62,096 nt of DNA from Terriglobia bacterium (GCA_025350105.1 JANXYJ010000161.1:1-62096), one strand, 5' to 3'; shown: positions 8,411 through 17,144, numbered from the stretch's first letter. Numbers and translations are program-made. The notes: generated by a model not told the origin, from the letters alone.

Positions 8411-10086
8411 CGAAATTAGGCAAAGTAAAGCAGACGCGCTGGAAACTGTATTTGTTGATCGCCGCGATCGCCTGCGGCGCACTCGTCCTGGGTCCCGGTG
8501 TATTGCATTCGGCTGCCTTGGACAAGCCGGCTCCCGGTGGTGAATTGCGAATGTCACTTTATGCCGACGTCAAGACTCTCGACCCGTGGCTGAGTGACGA
8601 TACTCCGTCCGATACCGTGCGCTACCTGACCGAAGGCGTTCTGATTCGCATCAATCGCCGGACGCAACAGCCGGAAGCGGAATTGGCAACATCCTGGAAA
8701 GTCTCGAAGGATGGCCGGAAGATCGAGTTTCAGTTGCGCAAAGGCGTCCAGTTTCCAGACGGAAGTCCATTTGCTGCAAGGGATGTGATCTCCACGTTCG
8801 ACCATTTGCTGGACCCATCGCTGCATGCTCCAGTGGCGGATAGCTTCAAGTTTGATCAGGGCGTTGTAAAGGTGACCGCGCAGGGTGACTACACGGTAAC
8901 TGCCGCATTCCCGGTTCCCGTCCCGGGCAGCGAGCGATTGTTTGATCTGGTGGCGGTGGTTTCGGCGAAGTCCAGCAGCAGGCCAGCGCCGGGGCTGGGC
9001 GCTTTCCTGATTCAGGAACGCAAACCCGGCACCTCCATCCTGTTAAGACGCAACCCAAGCTATTGGAAACACGACGCGAACGGCCATGCTTTACCCTATT
9101 TTGATTCGGTGCGGCTGGACATTCAGCAAAACCGTGATCTGGAATTGTTGAAATTTCGCCGGGGAGAAGTCAGCGTCATCGATGTGCTTTCGCCGGATCT
9201 TTTTGAACGCCTGTCGAAGGAAGCCCCGGGCAGCGTGATCGACTCCGGTCCGACTTTTGATTCCGACTTCATGTGGTTCAATCAGACGGCCAAGTCTCCC
9301 GTGCCCGCCAACAAGAAGGAATGGTTCCGGTCGGAGGTTTTCCGGCGAGCGGTCTCGGGGGCCATCAACCGGGCAGACATTGCGCGCCTGGTTTACAAGG
9401 GTCACGCCAGCCCTGCACTGGGACCGGTTTCTCCCGCTAACAAGCTCTGGTTTAATGCCAATATCAAACCTGAAGTAATTGATACATCGTTGACGTTGAA
9501 GCAATTGATTCAAAGCGGCTTCACCCTTCAGTCTGGCTCGCTTAAAGACCACACCGGAGCGCCGGTGGAGTTCTCGATCATTACCAATGCCGGCAACAAG
9601 TCCCGCGAGTTGATGGCGACCCTCATTCAGCAGGATCTGGCCAAGCTGGGAATCAAAATCAACGTGGTTACCCTGGATTTTCCGTCGCTGATCGAGCGCA
9701 TCACGCGGAGTTTCGATTACGAAGCCTGCCTGCTGGGTTTCACAAATGTGGAAGCAGATCCCAACGGTGTGATGAACATCTACTTGAGTTCCGCCAGCAA
9801 TCACGCCTGGAATCCGGGGCAGAAAGCGCCCGAGACGCCATGGGAACACGAAGTCGACAAGTTGATGTTGGCCCAGGCCGCCACACCGGACTATCATGCC
9901 CGGAAAAAGAATTTTGATCGTGTCCAGGAAATCATTCGCCAACAGGCGCCCATCGTTTTTCTGGTGCATCCGAATGCACTTTCAGCGGTTGCGCCGTCGC
10001 TAGCCGGGGTGAGCCCAAGTGCATCCTATCCGCATACTTTCTGGAATGCGGAGAATCTGTTCTTCACCAAAAAAAGTGGTCAATAG
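8407..10086 (+). CDS. ABC transporter substrate-binding protein, peptide/nickel/opine family (SBP_bac_5)
   Basis: A 559-residue protein. The start at 8407 is chosen because it overlaps the permease stop as ATGA and is followed by an N-terminal membrane segment (about 12-32), which is either a signal peptide or an anchor. The first mature motif, 'LRMSLYADVKTLDPWLSDD', and FQLRKGVQFPDGSPF are hallmarks of this binding-protein class. It captures the solute in the periplasm and delivers it to the two permeases. The substrate is not evident: peptides are usual, but sugars, opines and nickel also occur in the family. Confidence 0.9.
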   Translation: MTKLGKVKQTRWKLYLLIAAIACGALVLGPGVLHSAALDKPAPGGELRMSLYADVKTLDPWLSDDTPSDTVRYLTEGVLIRINRRTQQPEAELATSWKVSKDGRKIEFQLRKGVQFPDGSPFAARDVISTFDHLLDPSLHAPVADSFKFDQGVVKVTAQGDYTVTAAFPVPVPGSERLFDLVAVVSAKSSSRPAPGLGAFLIQERKPGTSILLRRNPSYWKHDANGHALPYFDSVRLDIQQNRDLELLKFRRGEVSVIDVLSPDLFERLSKEAPGSVIDSGPTFDSDFMWFNQTAKSPVPANKKEWFRSEVFRRAVSGAINRADIARLVYKGHASPALGPVSPANKLWFNANIKPEVIDTSLTLKQLIQSGFTLQSGSLKDHTGAPVEFSIITNAGNKSRELMATLIQQDLAKLGIKINVVTLDFPSLIERITRSFDYEACLLGFTNVEADPNGVMNIYLSSASNHAWNPGQKAPETPWEHEVDKLMLAQAATPDYHARKKNFDRVQEIIRQQAPIVFLVHPNALSAVAPSLAGVSPSASYPHTFWNAENLFFTKKSGQ

Positions 10087-10101
10087 GAATTTAACTCCAC
10101 A

Positions 10102-10965
10102 ATGTCCCCGCTGCTCAAGATCAACATCTCGGTGGATTACCCGCGCAATCCAGGGGTATTGCAAAGCCTTACATTAGAGGCGCATGCTGGTGAAATTATT
10201 GGGCTTGTGGGCCGCAGCGGCGAGGGCAAGAGCACGGTTACCATGGCGATCCTGGGGCTGCTCGGCTACAAAGGCGGCAAGTGCGCGGGAGAGATCCTGT
10301 TTCAGGGCCGCAACCTGCTGGAATTAAATCAGCGCGAGATGCGCTGCGTCCGCGGCAAAGAAATCGGCCTGGTTCCGCAAAGCCCGCTGGCTGCGTTGAA
10401 TCCCAACCTTCGTCTGCGGGCACACTTGGAAGAGGCGCGACGGGCGCACGATGGGGAAAAACGTGATTGGGCGGGCCTGATGGAAAGCGTAAGCCTGCCC
10501 TCAGAGGCGGCTTTTTTAGACCAATTGCCGCGCAATCTGAGCGTGGGCATGGCGCAGCGTTTTATGATCGCCATGGCCATGGTTCATCGTCCGCCGCTGC
10601 TATTGGCAGATGAGCCAACCAGCGCTCTGGACATGATTACGCAGGCGGAGATTTTGAAACTATTTGCGCGCTTGAACCGGGAGCAAGGAGTAGCCATGTT
10701 GTATATCTCCCATGATTTAGCTTCCGTGGCGTCCTTGTGCCACCGCGTGGCTATTTTGCATCAGGGGAAGGTTGTGGAATGCGGGGCCACCGGCGATGTG
10801 TTCCAAAATCCGCAACATGCCTTCACCCGGCAATTGATTGCGGCCATCCCGCAGCCCCCACAGTCGTCGCTGGTGGCCATGGGGAAGGCTTTGCGTCCGG
10901 ACTGGAACGAAGCTGAAACCATGGCACCAGAACAAGCCGCTTCCGAGCACTCCCCGGTACTGTAG
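10102..10965 (+). CDS. ABC transporter ATP-binding protein, DppD/OppD-like, apparently the only ATPase of the operon
   Basis: A 287-residue protein. Walker A is GRSGEGKST (about residue 38); Walker B and the D-loop read LLLADEPTSALD (about 168-179). The signature is LSVGMAQR, with Val where the family normally has Gly. The H-loop lies in YISHD. Dpp/Opp importers normally have two different ATPases, D and F. Here no F gene follows: a small opposite-strand gene begins 3 bp after the stop. Either this subunit works as a homodimer or the second ATPase is elsewhere. The protein is somewhat shorter than a typical DppD and lacks an obvious Cys-rich C-terminal extension. Confidence 0.88.
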   Translation: MSPLLKINISVDYPRNPGVLQSLTLEAHAGEIIGLVGRSGEGKSTVTMAILGLLGYKGGKCAGEILFQGRNLLELNQREMRCVRGKEIGLVPQSPLAALNPNLRLRAHLEEARRAHDGEKRDWAGLMESVSLPSEAAFLDQLPRNLSVGMAQRFMIAMAMVHRPPLLLADEPTSALDMITQAEILKLFARLNREQGVAMLYISHDLASVASLCHRVAILHQGKVVECGATGDVFQNPQHAFTRQLIAAIPQPPQSSLVAMGKALRPDWNEAETMAPEQAASEHSPVL

Positions 10966-10967
10966 CG

Positions 10968-11198
10968 CTACCTCTCTTGCGGTTTGCGTTTCACCAGGGT
11001 CTTGCGAAAGCCACTGGTGGCATTGGAGGGCACGCCAACCTTTCCGTCCAACTGGGTATTCTTAGCCTGCAGCATCCACTTTGAGGGCCGGCCACGTCGA
11101 GCACCGTGCACCATCGCCAAGCGCTCCAGCGCAAAGATGGCACTATCCAGACGCGCCAACTCCGCGCGCAATTCCTCAACAATCGCAACCAAGTCCAT
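10968..11198 (-). CDS. Small coiled-coil protein with a GRPSKW-type motif
   Basis: A 76-residue protein of unknown function. Residues 1-30 (MDLVAIVEELRAELARLDSA and on) form an amphipathic helix likely to coil; GARRGRPSKWM follows, an AT-hook-like or basic motif; the tail is Lys/Arg-rich. Small proteins of this plan are, to my knowledge, frequent in Acidobacteria. It converges on the ABC operon with only 2 bp between the stop codons. A different minus frame through the same DNA is longer in places but has no coherent protein-like character. Confidence 0.6.
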   Translation of the reverse strand: MDLVAIVEELRAELARLDSAIFALERLAMVHGARRGRPSKWMLQAKNTQLDGKVGVPSNATSGFRKTLVKRKPQER

Positions 11199-11257
11199 CT
11201 GATTCCTCCGCCTCCGTCAACTGCCGCTTGGTAGGAGAGCAAAAAGCGTACGGCAGT

Positions 11258-11269
11258 TTCGTATACGAA
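11258..11269. promoter_or_regulatory. 12-bp perfect palindrome, possible operator
   Basis: TTCGTATACGAA lies about 60 bp upstream of the small minus-strand gene at 10968-11198, in the gap between it and the BON-domain gene. Its length and position suit a repressor site, but no adjacent regulator gene is present. Confidence 0.3.
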
Positions 11270-11356
11270 CGGCTCATCGACCGGGGAGCTTGTGTTGGTT
11301 AATTTGCATTTGAGTGGAACGTCGATTCGCCCGAATGCAGGGTTTAGACTTGCCCG

Positions 11357-11412
11357 GCCTATTCTTTTTCACCCATTCTTGTTCGCCTATTCTTTTTCGC
11401 CTATTCTTTTTC
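11357..11412. repeat. 14-bp tandem repeat, four copies, overlapping the stop codon of the BON-domain gene
   Basis: On the minus strand the unit GAAAAAGAATAGGC occurs four times head to tail (third copy GAACAAGAATGGGT). The first unit contains the last codons and TAG stop of the BON-domain gene (ending VVEKE). The later units are noncoding. Since 14 is not a multiple of 3, added copies cannot extend the protein. Confidence 0.9.
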
Positions 11413-11958
11413 AACGACGAGATTATTCCTTACCGAAAAAACGCCGGCGACACCGTTGGCCTTAATCCCGGCCAAATTCTTATCGGCTTCGGTGGCCACT
11501 ACGCCCTCCAGTGCACAGTTCCCGTTCTTCACGATGATGTGAATGGGCGGAACGGCACGGAGGCTGTAACGATCAAGGCCAGGGGTGCTGAAAATGGCGC
11601 GATAGATGGCCAACCGCAGACGGTCATCATTGGGCGAAAGGGGCAAAACTTCAATTTGGTTGTCAACGCTCTCAATCCCTTCAATCCCCGCAACGCTCTT
11701 GCCAGCATCGGTCCTCATTACGGGCCGGGTTACCTGACCCAAAAGTACAACTTTACTGCCGTCGAGTCTGAAGGCAAGATTGTCGAAGACTCCATAGTAG
11801 GGCAGCAAGACCAGCTCGTGACGAATTTCCCGGATCAGCCGCTGTTGCCCCTTGGGTGAGACTTCCCGTTTTGCTTGTGCCTGTAAGTTGCTTGGCGGGA
11901 ATGCCGCCGCCAACGCGATCGCCAACATCGTTATGGTGACTGATGGAAAGCGCTTCAT
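11401..11958 (-). CDS. Exported protein with two BON domains
   Basis: A 185-residue protein. Residues 1-28 are a signal peptide (MKRFPSVTITMLAIALAAAF, cleavage near LQA-QA). Two BON-like modules follow: about 40-107, with GSKVVLLGQVTRP and the VAGIEGIESVDNQIEVLP motif, and about 112-182, with NCALEGVVATEADKNLA and GVFSVRNNLVVE. BON domains are known to bind phospholipid or lie in periplasmic, envelope-stress proteins. GGAAG precedes the start. It stands alone between minus-strand genes. The stop lies within the 14-bp tandem repeat. Confidence 0.85.
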   Translation of the reverse strand: MKRFPSVTITMLAIALAAAFPPSNLQAQAKREVSPKGQQRLIREIRHELVLLPYYGVFDNLAFRLDGSKVVLLGQVTRPVMRTDAGKSVAGIEGIESVDNQIEVLPLSPNDDRLRLAIYRAIFSTPGLDRYSLRAVPPIHIIVKNGNCALEGVVATEADKNLAGIKANGVAGVFSVRNNLVVEKE

Positions 11959-12134
11959 TTTGTTTTCTTCCTTTCGGTATCTGACTTGATTCGTCGTGAA
12001 TGCCGCAAACCGGGCGGCCTTCTGTCAAGTTATACGCCAACGACCACCTTTAGAGCACGTCTATCTCCAAGACGGTCTTGACAAAGCTGGGGACTCTTGG
12101 GCCGAACACGCTCAGCAAACGATCTGTGCGGATT

Positions 12135-12776
12135 TCACTGCAAGCCAAGTGCTTGGCGGACGGCCTGGGTTGTTCGATCCTTCCCATTCCTGGCAAGATT
12201 CTCGATCGTCGCGAACGACCGTGGTTCCATCCGGTCAATATAAAGATGGCCCCGCAGGTGATCAATCTCATGCTGCAGAATACGGGCGAACCATCCGGAG
12301 GCCTGCAATTGACGAGCGGTGCCCGTCTCATCCAAATACTCCACGGTGACGTGGCGCGCACGCTTCACCAGGGCACGGAACCCGGCCACGCTCAGGCAAC
12401 CCTCAAAGAACTCTATCATTTCCTCAGATGCCTGCACAATTTGCGGGTTCACCAGCACCATGAACGGGACGGGCACGCGCTCGCGCTCCGCCAGTTTTTC
12501 GGGAGCGATGCCTTGGGAGTATTCCGGGCGGTCTTCGATCACCGCCACTTGAATGGGCAGGCCGATTTGCGGGGCGGCCAAGCCGACGCCGGGCGCATCC
12601 CGCATGGTTTCGCGCATGTGCCCGATGAGTTGGTCGAACTCGGGCTGGGTGATTTCTTCCGCCAAAAGCGGACGCGCCGCTTGGCGCAAAACAGGGTCGC
12701 CGGTCTGGACAATTTTCAGGCGCAAGGGCAAGAGCTTGGAGTTAGCGTTCCCAGGGACGATGGTGCGGCGCGGCAT
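12135..12776 (-). CDS. def: Peptide deformylase
   Basis: Removes the formyl group from the N-terminal methionine of new proteins. All three family motifs are present: GVGLAAPQIG, EGCLS and QHEIDHLRG (the HExxH metal-binding helix). About 213 residues from the ATG at 12776; upstream in-frame starts (for example 12797) are possible. The extra 20 or so residues before LKIVQTGDPVLRQ are not part of the core fold. The reading frame overlaps the end of the upstream gene (12742-13188) in a different frame, so the two are probably cotranscribed. Confidence 0.92.
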   Translation of the reverse strand: MPRRTIVPGNANSKLLPLRLKIVQTGDPVLRQAARPLLAEEITQPEFDQLIGHMRETMRDAPGVGLAAPQIGLPIQVAVIEDRPEYSQGIAPEKLAERERVPVPFMVLVNPQIVQASEEMIEFFEGCLSVAGFRALVKRARHVTVEYLDETGTARQLQASGWFARILQHEIDHLRGHLYIDRMEPRSFATIENLARNGKDRTTQAVRQALGLQ

Positions 12777-13188
12777 CGCGATCCGCCACACGATCATACA
12801 GATGCTTTTCGGTGGTGGTTCCCAGCGCCACGTTGTAAAGGCTGGTCATTCCCAAACCTTCGCGCAAATCTTCATCGAAGGCGTGCAAGGCTTTCAAATG
12901 CCCCGCCTGGGCCGCCAATTCCTTCCCCGAGGGAGTACGAAAGATCATCTGGTAACCAAGATTCACTAGTGCGCCAATTTCCCCAACCATCACCAAGCCG
13001 GTGTGAACAATGCTGGGCGTTCCGTCGGCATTGGATTTCACCACCGCGCCGTAGCCTTTGCGCTGCACACGTGATTGAACACCAGATCCGCCGCCGGGCT
13101 CAGACTGGCTGGTGAACCCCAGTGCCTGAAGGCCGGAGATGCGTTCGTCGAAGGAAGCGATTTTAGCGACTTGGTTACGAAAGAACAT
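12742..13188 (-). CDS. Protein of unknown function upstream of peptide deformylase
   Basis: A 148-residue protein with no family I recognise. It begins MFFRNQVAKIASFDERISGL, then a Gly-rich and basic stretch, a mixed alpha/beta middle with GLVMVGEIGALVNLGYQM, and a helical part with HLKALHAFDEDLREGLG. It has no signal peptide or membrane helix, so it is likely cytoplasmic. It precedes and overlaps peptide deformylase, which hints at a role around the ribosome or in housekeeping, but that is only context. A consensus TATAAT lies nine bases before its ATG. Confidence 0.6.
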   Translation of the reverse strand: MFFRNQVAKIASFDERISGLQALGFTSQSEPGGGSGVQSRVQRKGYGAVVKSNADGTPSIVHTGLVMVGEIGALVNLGYQMIFRTPSGKELAAQAGHLKALHAFDEDLREGLGMTSLYNVALGTTTEKHLYDRVADRDAAPHHRPWER

Positions 13189-13197
13189 AGAAGTCCT

Positions 13198-13203
13198 ATT
13201 ATA
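13198..13203 (-). promoter_or_regulatory. Consensus -10 element (TATAAT) of the unknown-def operon
   Basis: TATAAT reads on the minus strand nine bases upstream of the ATG at 13188. The start site would fall within about two bases of the ATG, giving a very short leader. The intervening AGGACTTCT contains a partial AGGA. Confidence 0.5.
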
Positions 13204-13261
13204 GCTGCGGTATCGTGTTAAGTTGTAACGGATTGAGATTCAGTTTGTGGGGAGAAGTGTC

Positions 13262-14446
13262 ATGAATCATTTATCAACGCAGCGGTGGGCCAGGTGCCTC
13301 GTGGTGTTGGGCAGCGCGCTGGTGGCACAAGCCCAGGACGTTGCCATTACCAACGCACGGGTGATCGTAGGCAACGGCACGGTGATCAACTCCGGCACCA
13401 TTGTCGTTCGCGGCGGCAAGATTGTTTCGGTTGGCGCGGGCCAGGCCAGCGTGCAAGGGCTGAAAGTGATCGACGCTAAGGGCATGAGCGCGATGCCGGG
13501 CTACATCGATGCTCACCGGCACGTGAACACGGGCCCTAATGAAAAAGAAGAAATGCAGCGCTTGCTGGAAGCCGGCTACACCACGGTGCTCTCGGGTGGC
13601 GGGCCCGCGGAGGGCAACCTAATCCTGCGCGATCACATTGAAAAGGGCGTGATCAACGGGCCCCGCATTATTCCGTCCGGGTCTGTCCGGTTGAACATCA
13701 CGCCAGACGAGGCTCGCGCGGCAGTCCGCAAGATGGCTGATCAGGGGATCAAGTACACCGGCGAGATCGCGTTGACTCCCAAGCCCGGCCCTTCGGCGAA
13801 GGAGATCGAGACGCTGAAGGCCATCGTCGACGAAGCCAAGAAAGTGGGTGTGCTGGTGCAGGTGCACGCGGTGAGCCCACCCGCGATGATGGCCGCCGTG
13901 GACGCCGGCGTGCCGCTGCTGGTGCATACGCCGCACTTTGGCTGGCTGACGTTCGCTGAGGCCAAGCGCGTGCAGGCGGCCGGTATCAAACAACTATCGA
14001 CGATTGGTTTCGGCGTGCCTGTGTTTGGAGTTTTTGCGGATGACAACCAGCCGCGTTTCCGGGACGGTAAGACGTGGCCGGAATCGATTCTGGACGGTGA
14101 CGGGCGCGGCCAGGAGGCCGGCTACAAGGCGGTGAATGCACGTACCTCCTGGGACGCCGGCGTGGTCTACGGCTACGGCACCGATACAAATTACGACGCT
14201 CTGGCTGGACTGGAACACGAATTGAAGAGCCTGAACCTGATGTTCTCCATGCCGGACATCATCAAACTGATGGGGCCGAACACGGCCGCCTACATTCAAA
14301 TGAGCGATCAACTGGGCACGCTAGAAACGGGCAAATTGGCTGATCTGATCTTGTTGGACGGCAATCCGTTGGATGGGTATTGGAATATGTTGCATACCAA
14401 GGTGGTGTTGAAGGGCGGCGTAGTGGTAGTCGACAAACGCAAATAG
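13262..14446 (+). CDS. Exported amidohydrolase-family metal-dependent hydrolase
   Basis: A 394-residue protein. The ATG at 13262 is preferred over the GTG at 13247 because GGGGAGAAG sits four bases before it. Signal peptide to about residue 24 (ALVAQAQ). A composite-domain start (ITNARVIVGNGTVINSGTI) and a TIM barrel with the first metal motif HRH (GYIDAHRHVN) follow. Later come VQVHAV, LLVHTPH and the closing GTLETGKLADLILLDGNPL, standard for imidazolonepropionase-like amidohydrolases. The substrate is unknown. It is followed 3 bp later by an exported class II aldolase, so the two probably act on the same extracytoplasmic compound. Confidence 0.88.
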   Translation: MNHLSTQRWARCLVVLGSALVAQAQDVAITNARVIVGNGTVINSGTIVVRGGKIVSVGAGQASVQGLKVIDAKGMSAMPGYIDAHRHVNTGPNEKEEMQRLLEAGYTTVLSGGGPAEGNLILRDHIEKGVINGPRIIPSGSVRLNITPDEARAAVRKMADQGIKYTGEIALTPKPGPSAKEIETLKAIVDEAKKVGVLVQVHAVSPPAMMAAVDAGVPLLVHTPHFGWLTFAEAKRVQAAGIKQLSTIGFGVPVFGVFADDNQPRFRDGKTWPESILDGDGRGQEAGYKAVNARTSWDAGVVYGYGTDTNYDALAGLEHELKSLNLMFSMPDIIKLMGPNTAAYIQMSDQLGTLETGKLADLILLDGNPLDGYWNMLHTKVVLKGGVVVVDKRK

Positions 14447-14449
14447 TCT

Positions 14450-15229
14450 ATGCGGAGCCTTGCGTTCTTACTAGTGAGTATCGCGGTGTTCGGACAGCAG
14501 ACGTCCGAAAAAGCGCTGGTCAGCGATTTGGTTGCGGCTAATCGCATTCTGGCGCATGAGATCAACGTGCTGGATGCCTATGGGCACATCAGCGTACGCT
14601 CTACTACGAATCCGAATCACTATTATTTGTCGCGGGCGATTTCGGCGGGAATGGTGACGGCGGCGGATATCATTGAGTACGACTTGGAGAGCAAGGCGGT
14701 GCCGGGTTCGTCGAATGACAGTTATCTGGAACGCTTCATTCATGGCGAAATCTATAAGGCGCGGCCCGACGTGATGGCGGTGATTCACGCGCATTCCGCC
14801 GAGATGATTGCCTTCGGGGCATCCGGCGTTCCCCTGCGCAACATGATCCACACGGGAGCGTTCATCAATGACGGCGTGCCCGTGTGGGATGTGCGTAAAT
14901 TTGGGGGATCGGCAGATGACATGCTGATTCGCAATCCGGTGTTGGGTAAGGCACTGGCTGCGGGTTTGAGCAACAGGACCGCCATGATCCTGTTCGGACA
15001 CGGCGTGGTGATTGTCGGCAATTCTCTGCCCACGGCCGTTAGTAATTCGTATTTCCTGAACATGAATGCACGCATCCAGATGGATGCCCTGCGGCTAGGC
15101 GGCGGGCAATTGAGTTACCTGGAACGGGAGCCCGGCGCGAAGCCCACCGGAACGCCTGCTGGCGCGGCTGCCAACAATCGCGCTTGGGAATATTGGAAGC
15201 GCCAAGTCGCGGCGAAACTGGCGAAATAG
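14450..15229 (+). CDS. Exported class II aldolase/adducin-family protein
   Basis: A 259-residue protein with an N-terminal signal peptide (MRSLAFLLVSIAVFGQQ). The domain carries the zinc histidines: HAH in VMAVIHAHSAEM (about residue 104) and the distal GHGVVIVG (about 183). GHISVR and the FIHGEIYKARPD helix are family hallmarks. Cytoplasmic members are fuculose- or ribulose-phosphate aldolases and epimerases; an exported form is uncommon and its substrate cannot be phosphorylated by usual routes. It sits in one operon with the amidohydrolase and converges on the next gene with 1 bp between stops. Confidence 0.85.
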   Translation: MRSLAFLLVSIAVFGQQTSEKALVSDLVAANRILAHEINVLDAYGHISVRSTTNPNHYYLSRAISAGMVTAADIIEYDLESKAVPGSSNDSYLERFIHGEIYKARPDVMAVIHAHSAEMIAFGASGVPLRNMIHTGAFINDGVPVWDVRKFGGSADDMLIRNPVLGKALAAGLSNRTAMILFGHGVVIVGNSLPTAVSNSYFLNMNARIQMDALRLGGGQLSYLEREPGAKPTGTPAGAAANNRAWEYWKRQVAAKLAK

Positions 15230-15230
15230 C

Positions 15231-16316
15231 CTAGTGCGTTTTCGCGAAACGATAGTCGCCAGAAACGTGCTTCATAAACAGCCCGGTCACCGCGCCTTGC
15301 GGGTCCCGAATAAATTCCACGGCCAGGCCGCCGAAACCCGAAAAAGTGGTCTGAGAACGGGCGAACTGGCGTTCTACTTCTTTGCCATCGACGGAGCCTG
15401 ACAGAACTCCCTCGGCAAAGGTGAATACTGCGGTGCGGGCTTTGAAGCGCCAGTACTTGGGTTGCTCCACATAGGTTCCGGCGTACTTGGCCAGAACCTC
15501 GGGAGCCACTTTTACTTCCGATTTGGTTTGATCGGATGCCTTGCCTACCCAGTGCTGGTGGCCTTTGTCGTTGTCGTTGCAAACATATTCCAGTACTTCT
15601 GTATCGGGGGCGATTTCCGCGGTTACCGTCACGGTCCACGGCTTGGCGTAGATCGCCGGATCGGAATAGGTGGCCGAAACTTCCAGATGACCGTAATCTT
15701 TGCGCCGGTAGCGCTCGGTTATTTTCAAAGCTTCGGTATGCGCGTGGCCGTTGTAGTCCAGCCAAGTGCGGTCGTTATAGCCGGAGCTCTCGACGACCAA
15801 GGTTTCGCCCTCAAAATGCCCGATGGAATAGCCCATCCAACTGGGCTGCGCTGGGTTTGCCTCAAGTTGCCGCCCGTCCATAAACACCTGCCGATAGGTA
15901 AGATCCTGATTCAAAATGATCACCAGTGCGGGCGTCTGGACGATTTTCATCATGCCGCCGCCGTTGCTGTCGGCGTCGTTGAGGTAGCCAGGGCCCGACG
16001 GCAAACACTGCGCGCTCATGTGATCCTTCGAAAGATCTTCCACGCGTTGCTGAGAAAGCGTCCGCGCCCAAGGTTGAACCTCGCCGGGCGGCAGGTCCAT
16101 CGTAATGTTAGCGCGATAGCGGGAAATTCGATTCCATAGCCCACTGAAATCCGGCTTGCCTTCGGAGGTGCGGGGAGTAGGCGCGTTAAAATTCGGCTTG
16201 CCGTCAGCAGTGCGAGGAATGCCGGGCGTGGGATAGGTAAGCCACTGGGCAGCCAGGAAGGAGGGTAGCGGGGTTATCGCCAGCGCCAGCAAAATCGGAC
16301 GGTAAAGCTTGCACAT
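15231..16316 (-). CDS. Exported protein of an acidobacterial type, function unknown
   Basis: 361 residues from the ATG at 16316 (MCKLYRPILLALAITPL), chosen because it gives a clean signal peptide. The mature part opens with a doublet, TPGIPRTADGKPNFN and then TPRTSEGKPDFSGLW, typical of large acidobacterial families of exported proteins. A beta-rich body follows, with 'ETLVVESSGYNDRTWLDYNG' (positions about 191-210) and a small C-terminal beta domain. No catalytic motif is recognised. The first homologous style is all that links it to a family; the substrate is unknown. It stands alone, divergent from the vWA triad. Confidence 0.75.
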   Translation of the reverse strand: MCKLYRPILLALAITPLPSFLAAQWLTYPTPGIPRTADGKPNFNAPTPRTSEGKPDFSGLWNRISRYRANITMDLPPGEVQPWARTLSQQRVEDLSKDHMSAQCLPSGPGYLNDADSNGGGMMKIVQTPALVIILNQDLTYRQVFMDGRQLEANPAQPSWMGYSIGHFEGETLVVESSGYNDRTWLDYNGHAHTEALKITERYRRKDYGHLEVSATYSDPAIYAKPWTVTVTAEIAPDTEVLEYVCNDNDKGHQHWVGKASDQTKSEVKVAPEVLAKYAGTYVEQPKYWRFKARTAVFTFAEGVLSGSVDGKEVERQFARSQTTFSGFGGLAVEFIRDPQGAVTGLFMKHVSGDYRFAKTH

Positions 16317-16480
16317 GTCAGTGAGCCGTGTAAACTCCTTCAGGGCACATCGTATCAAAACCGAGCCTAACCGCAAAGCCCTTAGGTACTTTCCCTGAGG
16401 GGTGCTCGGTAGAAATGATTGTCGCCGGTCCCTCTCTCCGATCCGTATTTAGCCGATTCAGTGTCTAGCAGGAAACAACT

Positions 16481-17137
16481 ATGCCGATGATTGAAGCCGA
16501 ATTTGCGATGAATCCAGATCCGCGTTGCGCCTGTGTGCTTCTCCTGGACACGTCCGGATCGATGGCGGGAGCGCCGCTCCTTGCTCTGAACAAAGGCCTG
16601 CAGAGCTTTCAGCAAGACCTTCAGGAAGACGCGCTGGCCAAGCGCCGCGTGGAGGTTGCCATCGTCACTTTTGGGAACAATGGCGTGCAAAAGGTTCAGG
16701 ACTTCGTCACAGCCGACCAATTTGCGGCGCCGACATTAGTCGCCGGCGGAGTAACACCGATGGGAGAAGGTATCAACACCGCGCTCGATCTGGTCACCCA
16801 ACGCAAGAAGGAATATAAGTCCAACGGCGTTGCTTACTATCAGCCTTGGGTGTTCCTGATTACCGATGGCGCGCCCAATCCCGGGAGCCCCTGGCAGGAG
16901 GCGGCGGAGCGAATCAAGGCGGAGACGGCCGCAAAATCCCTGGCGTTTTTTGGCGTGGGTGTGGCCGATGCCGATATGGAAGTGCTTTCGCAAATCACTC
17001 CGCGCGCGATCAAACTCGACGGTTTGCGCTTCGGCGAATTGTTCATCTGGCTTTCGCAAAGCCAGAAGCGCGTTTCGGCCAGCAAGCCCGGCGAACAGAC
17101 CGCGCTGCCGCAGGTGAATTTCGGGGCACCCGTCTAG
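16481..17137 (+). CDS. TerY-like von Willebrand factor A domain protein
   Basis: A 218-residue single vWA domain. The metal-ion-dependent adhesion site begins LLLDTSGSM (DxSxS), with the Thr site near GGVTPMGEGI and the third loop in LITDGAPN. No signal peptide, so it is cytoplasmic. It is the first gene of a three-gene set with a PP2C phosphatase and a kinase. Family knowledge: TerY, a PP2C phosphatase and a COG4248-type kinase form the TerY-P triad linked to Ter-type stress or phage response systems. CAGGAAAC precedes the start. Confidence 0.88.
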   Translation: MPMIEAEFAMNPDPRCACVLLLDTSGSMAGAPLLALNKGLQSFQQDLQEDALAKRRVEVAIVTFGNNGVQKVQDFVTADQFAAPTLVAGGVTPMGEGINTALDLVTQRKKEYKSNGVAYYQPWVFLITDGAPNPGSPWQEAAERIKAETAAKSLAFFGVGVADADMEVLSQITPRAIKLDGLRFGELFIWLSQSQKRVSASKPGEQTALPQVNFGAPV

Positions 17138-17144
17138 TCCACCC

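Noticed and set aside
12078-13115. Long plus-strand open frame (345 codons)
   Set aside because: It lies opposite peptide deformylase and its neighbour, has Arg/His/Pro-rich composition and no family motif; peptide deformylase motifs fix the true strand.
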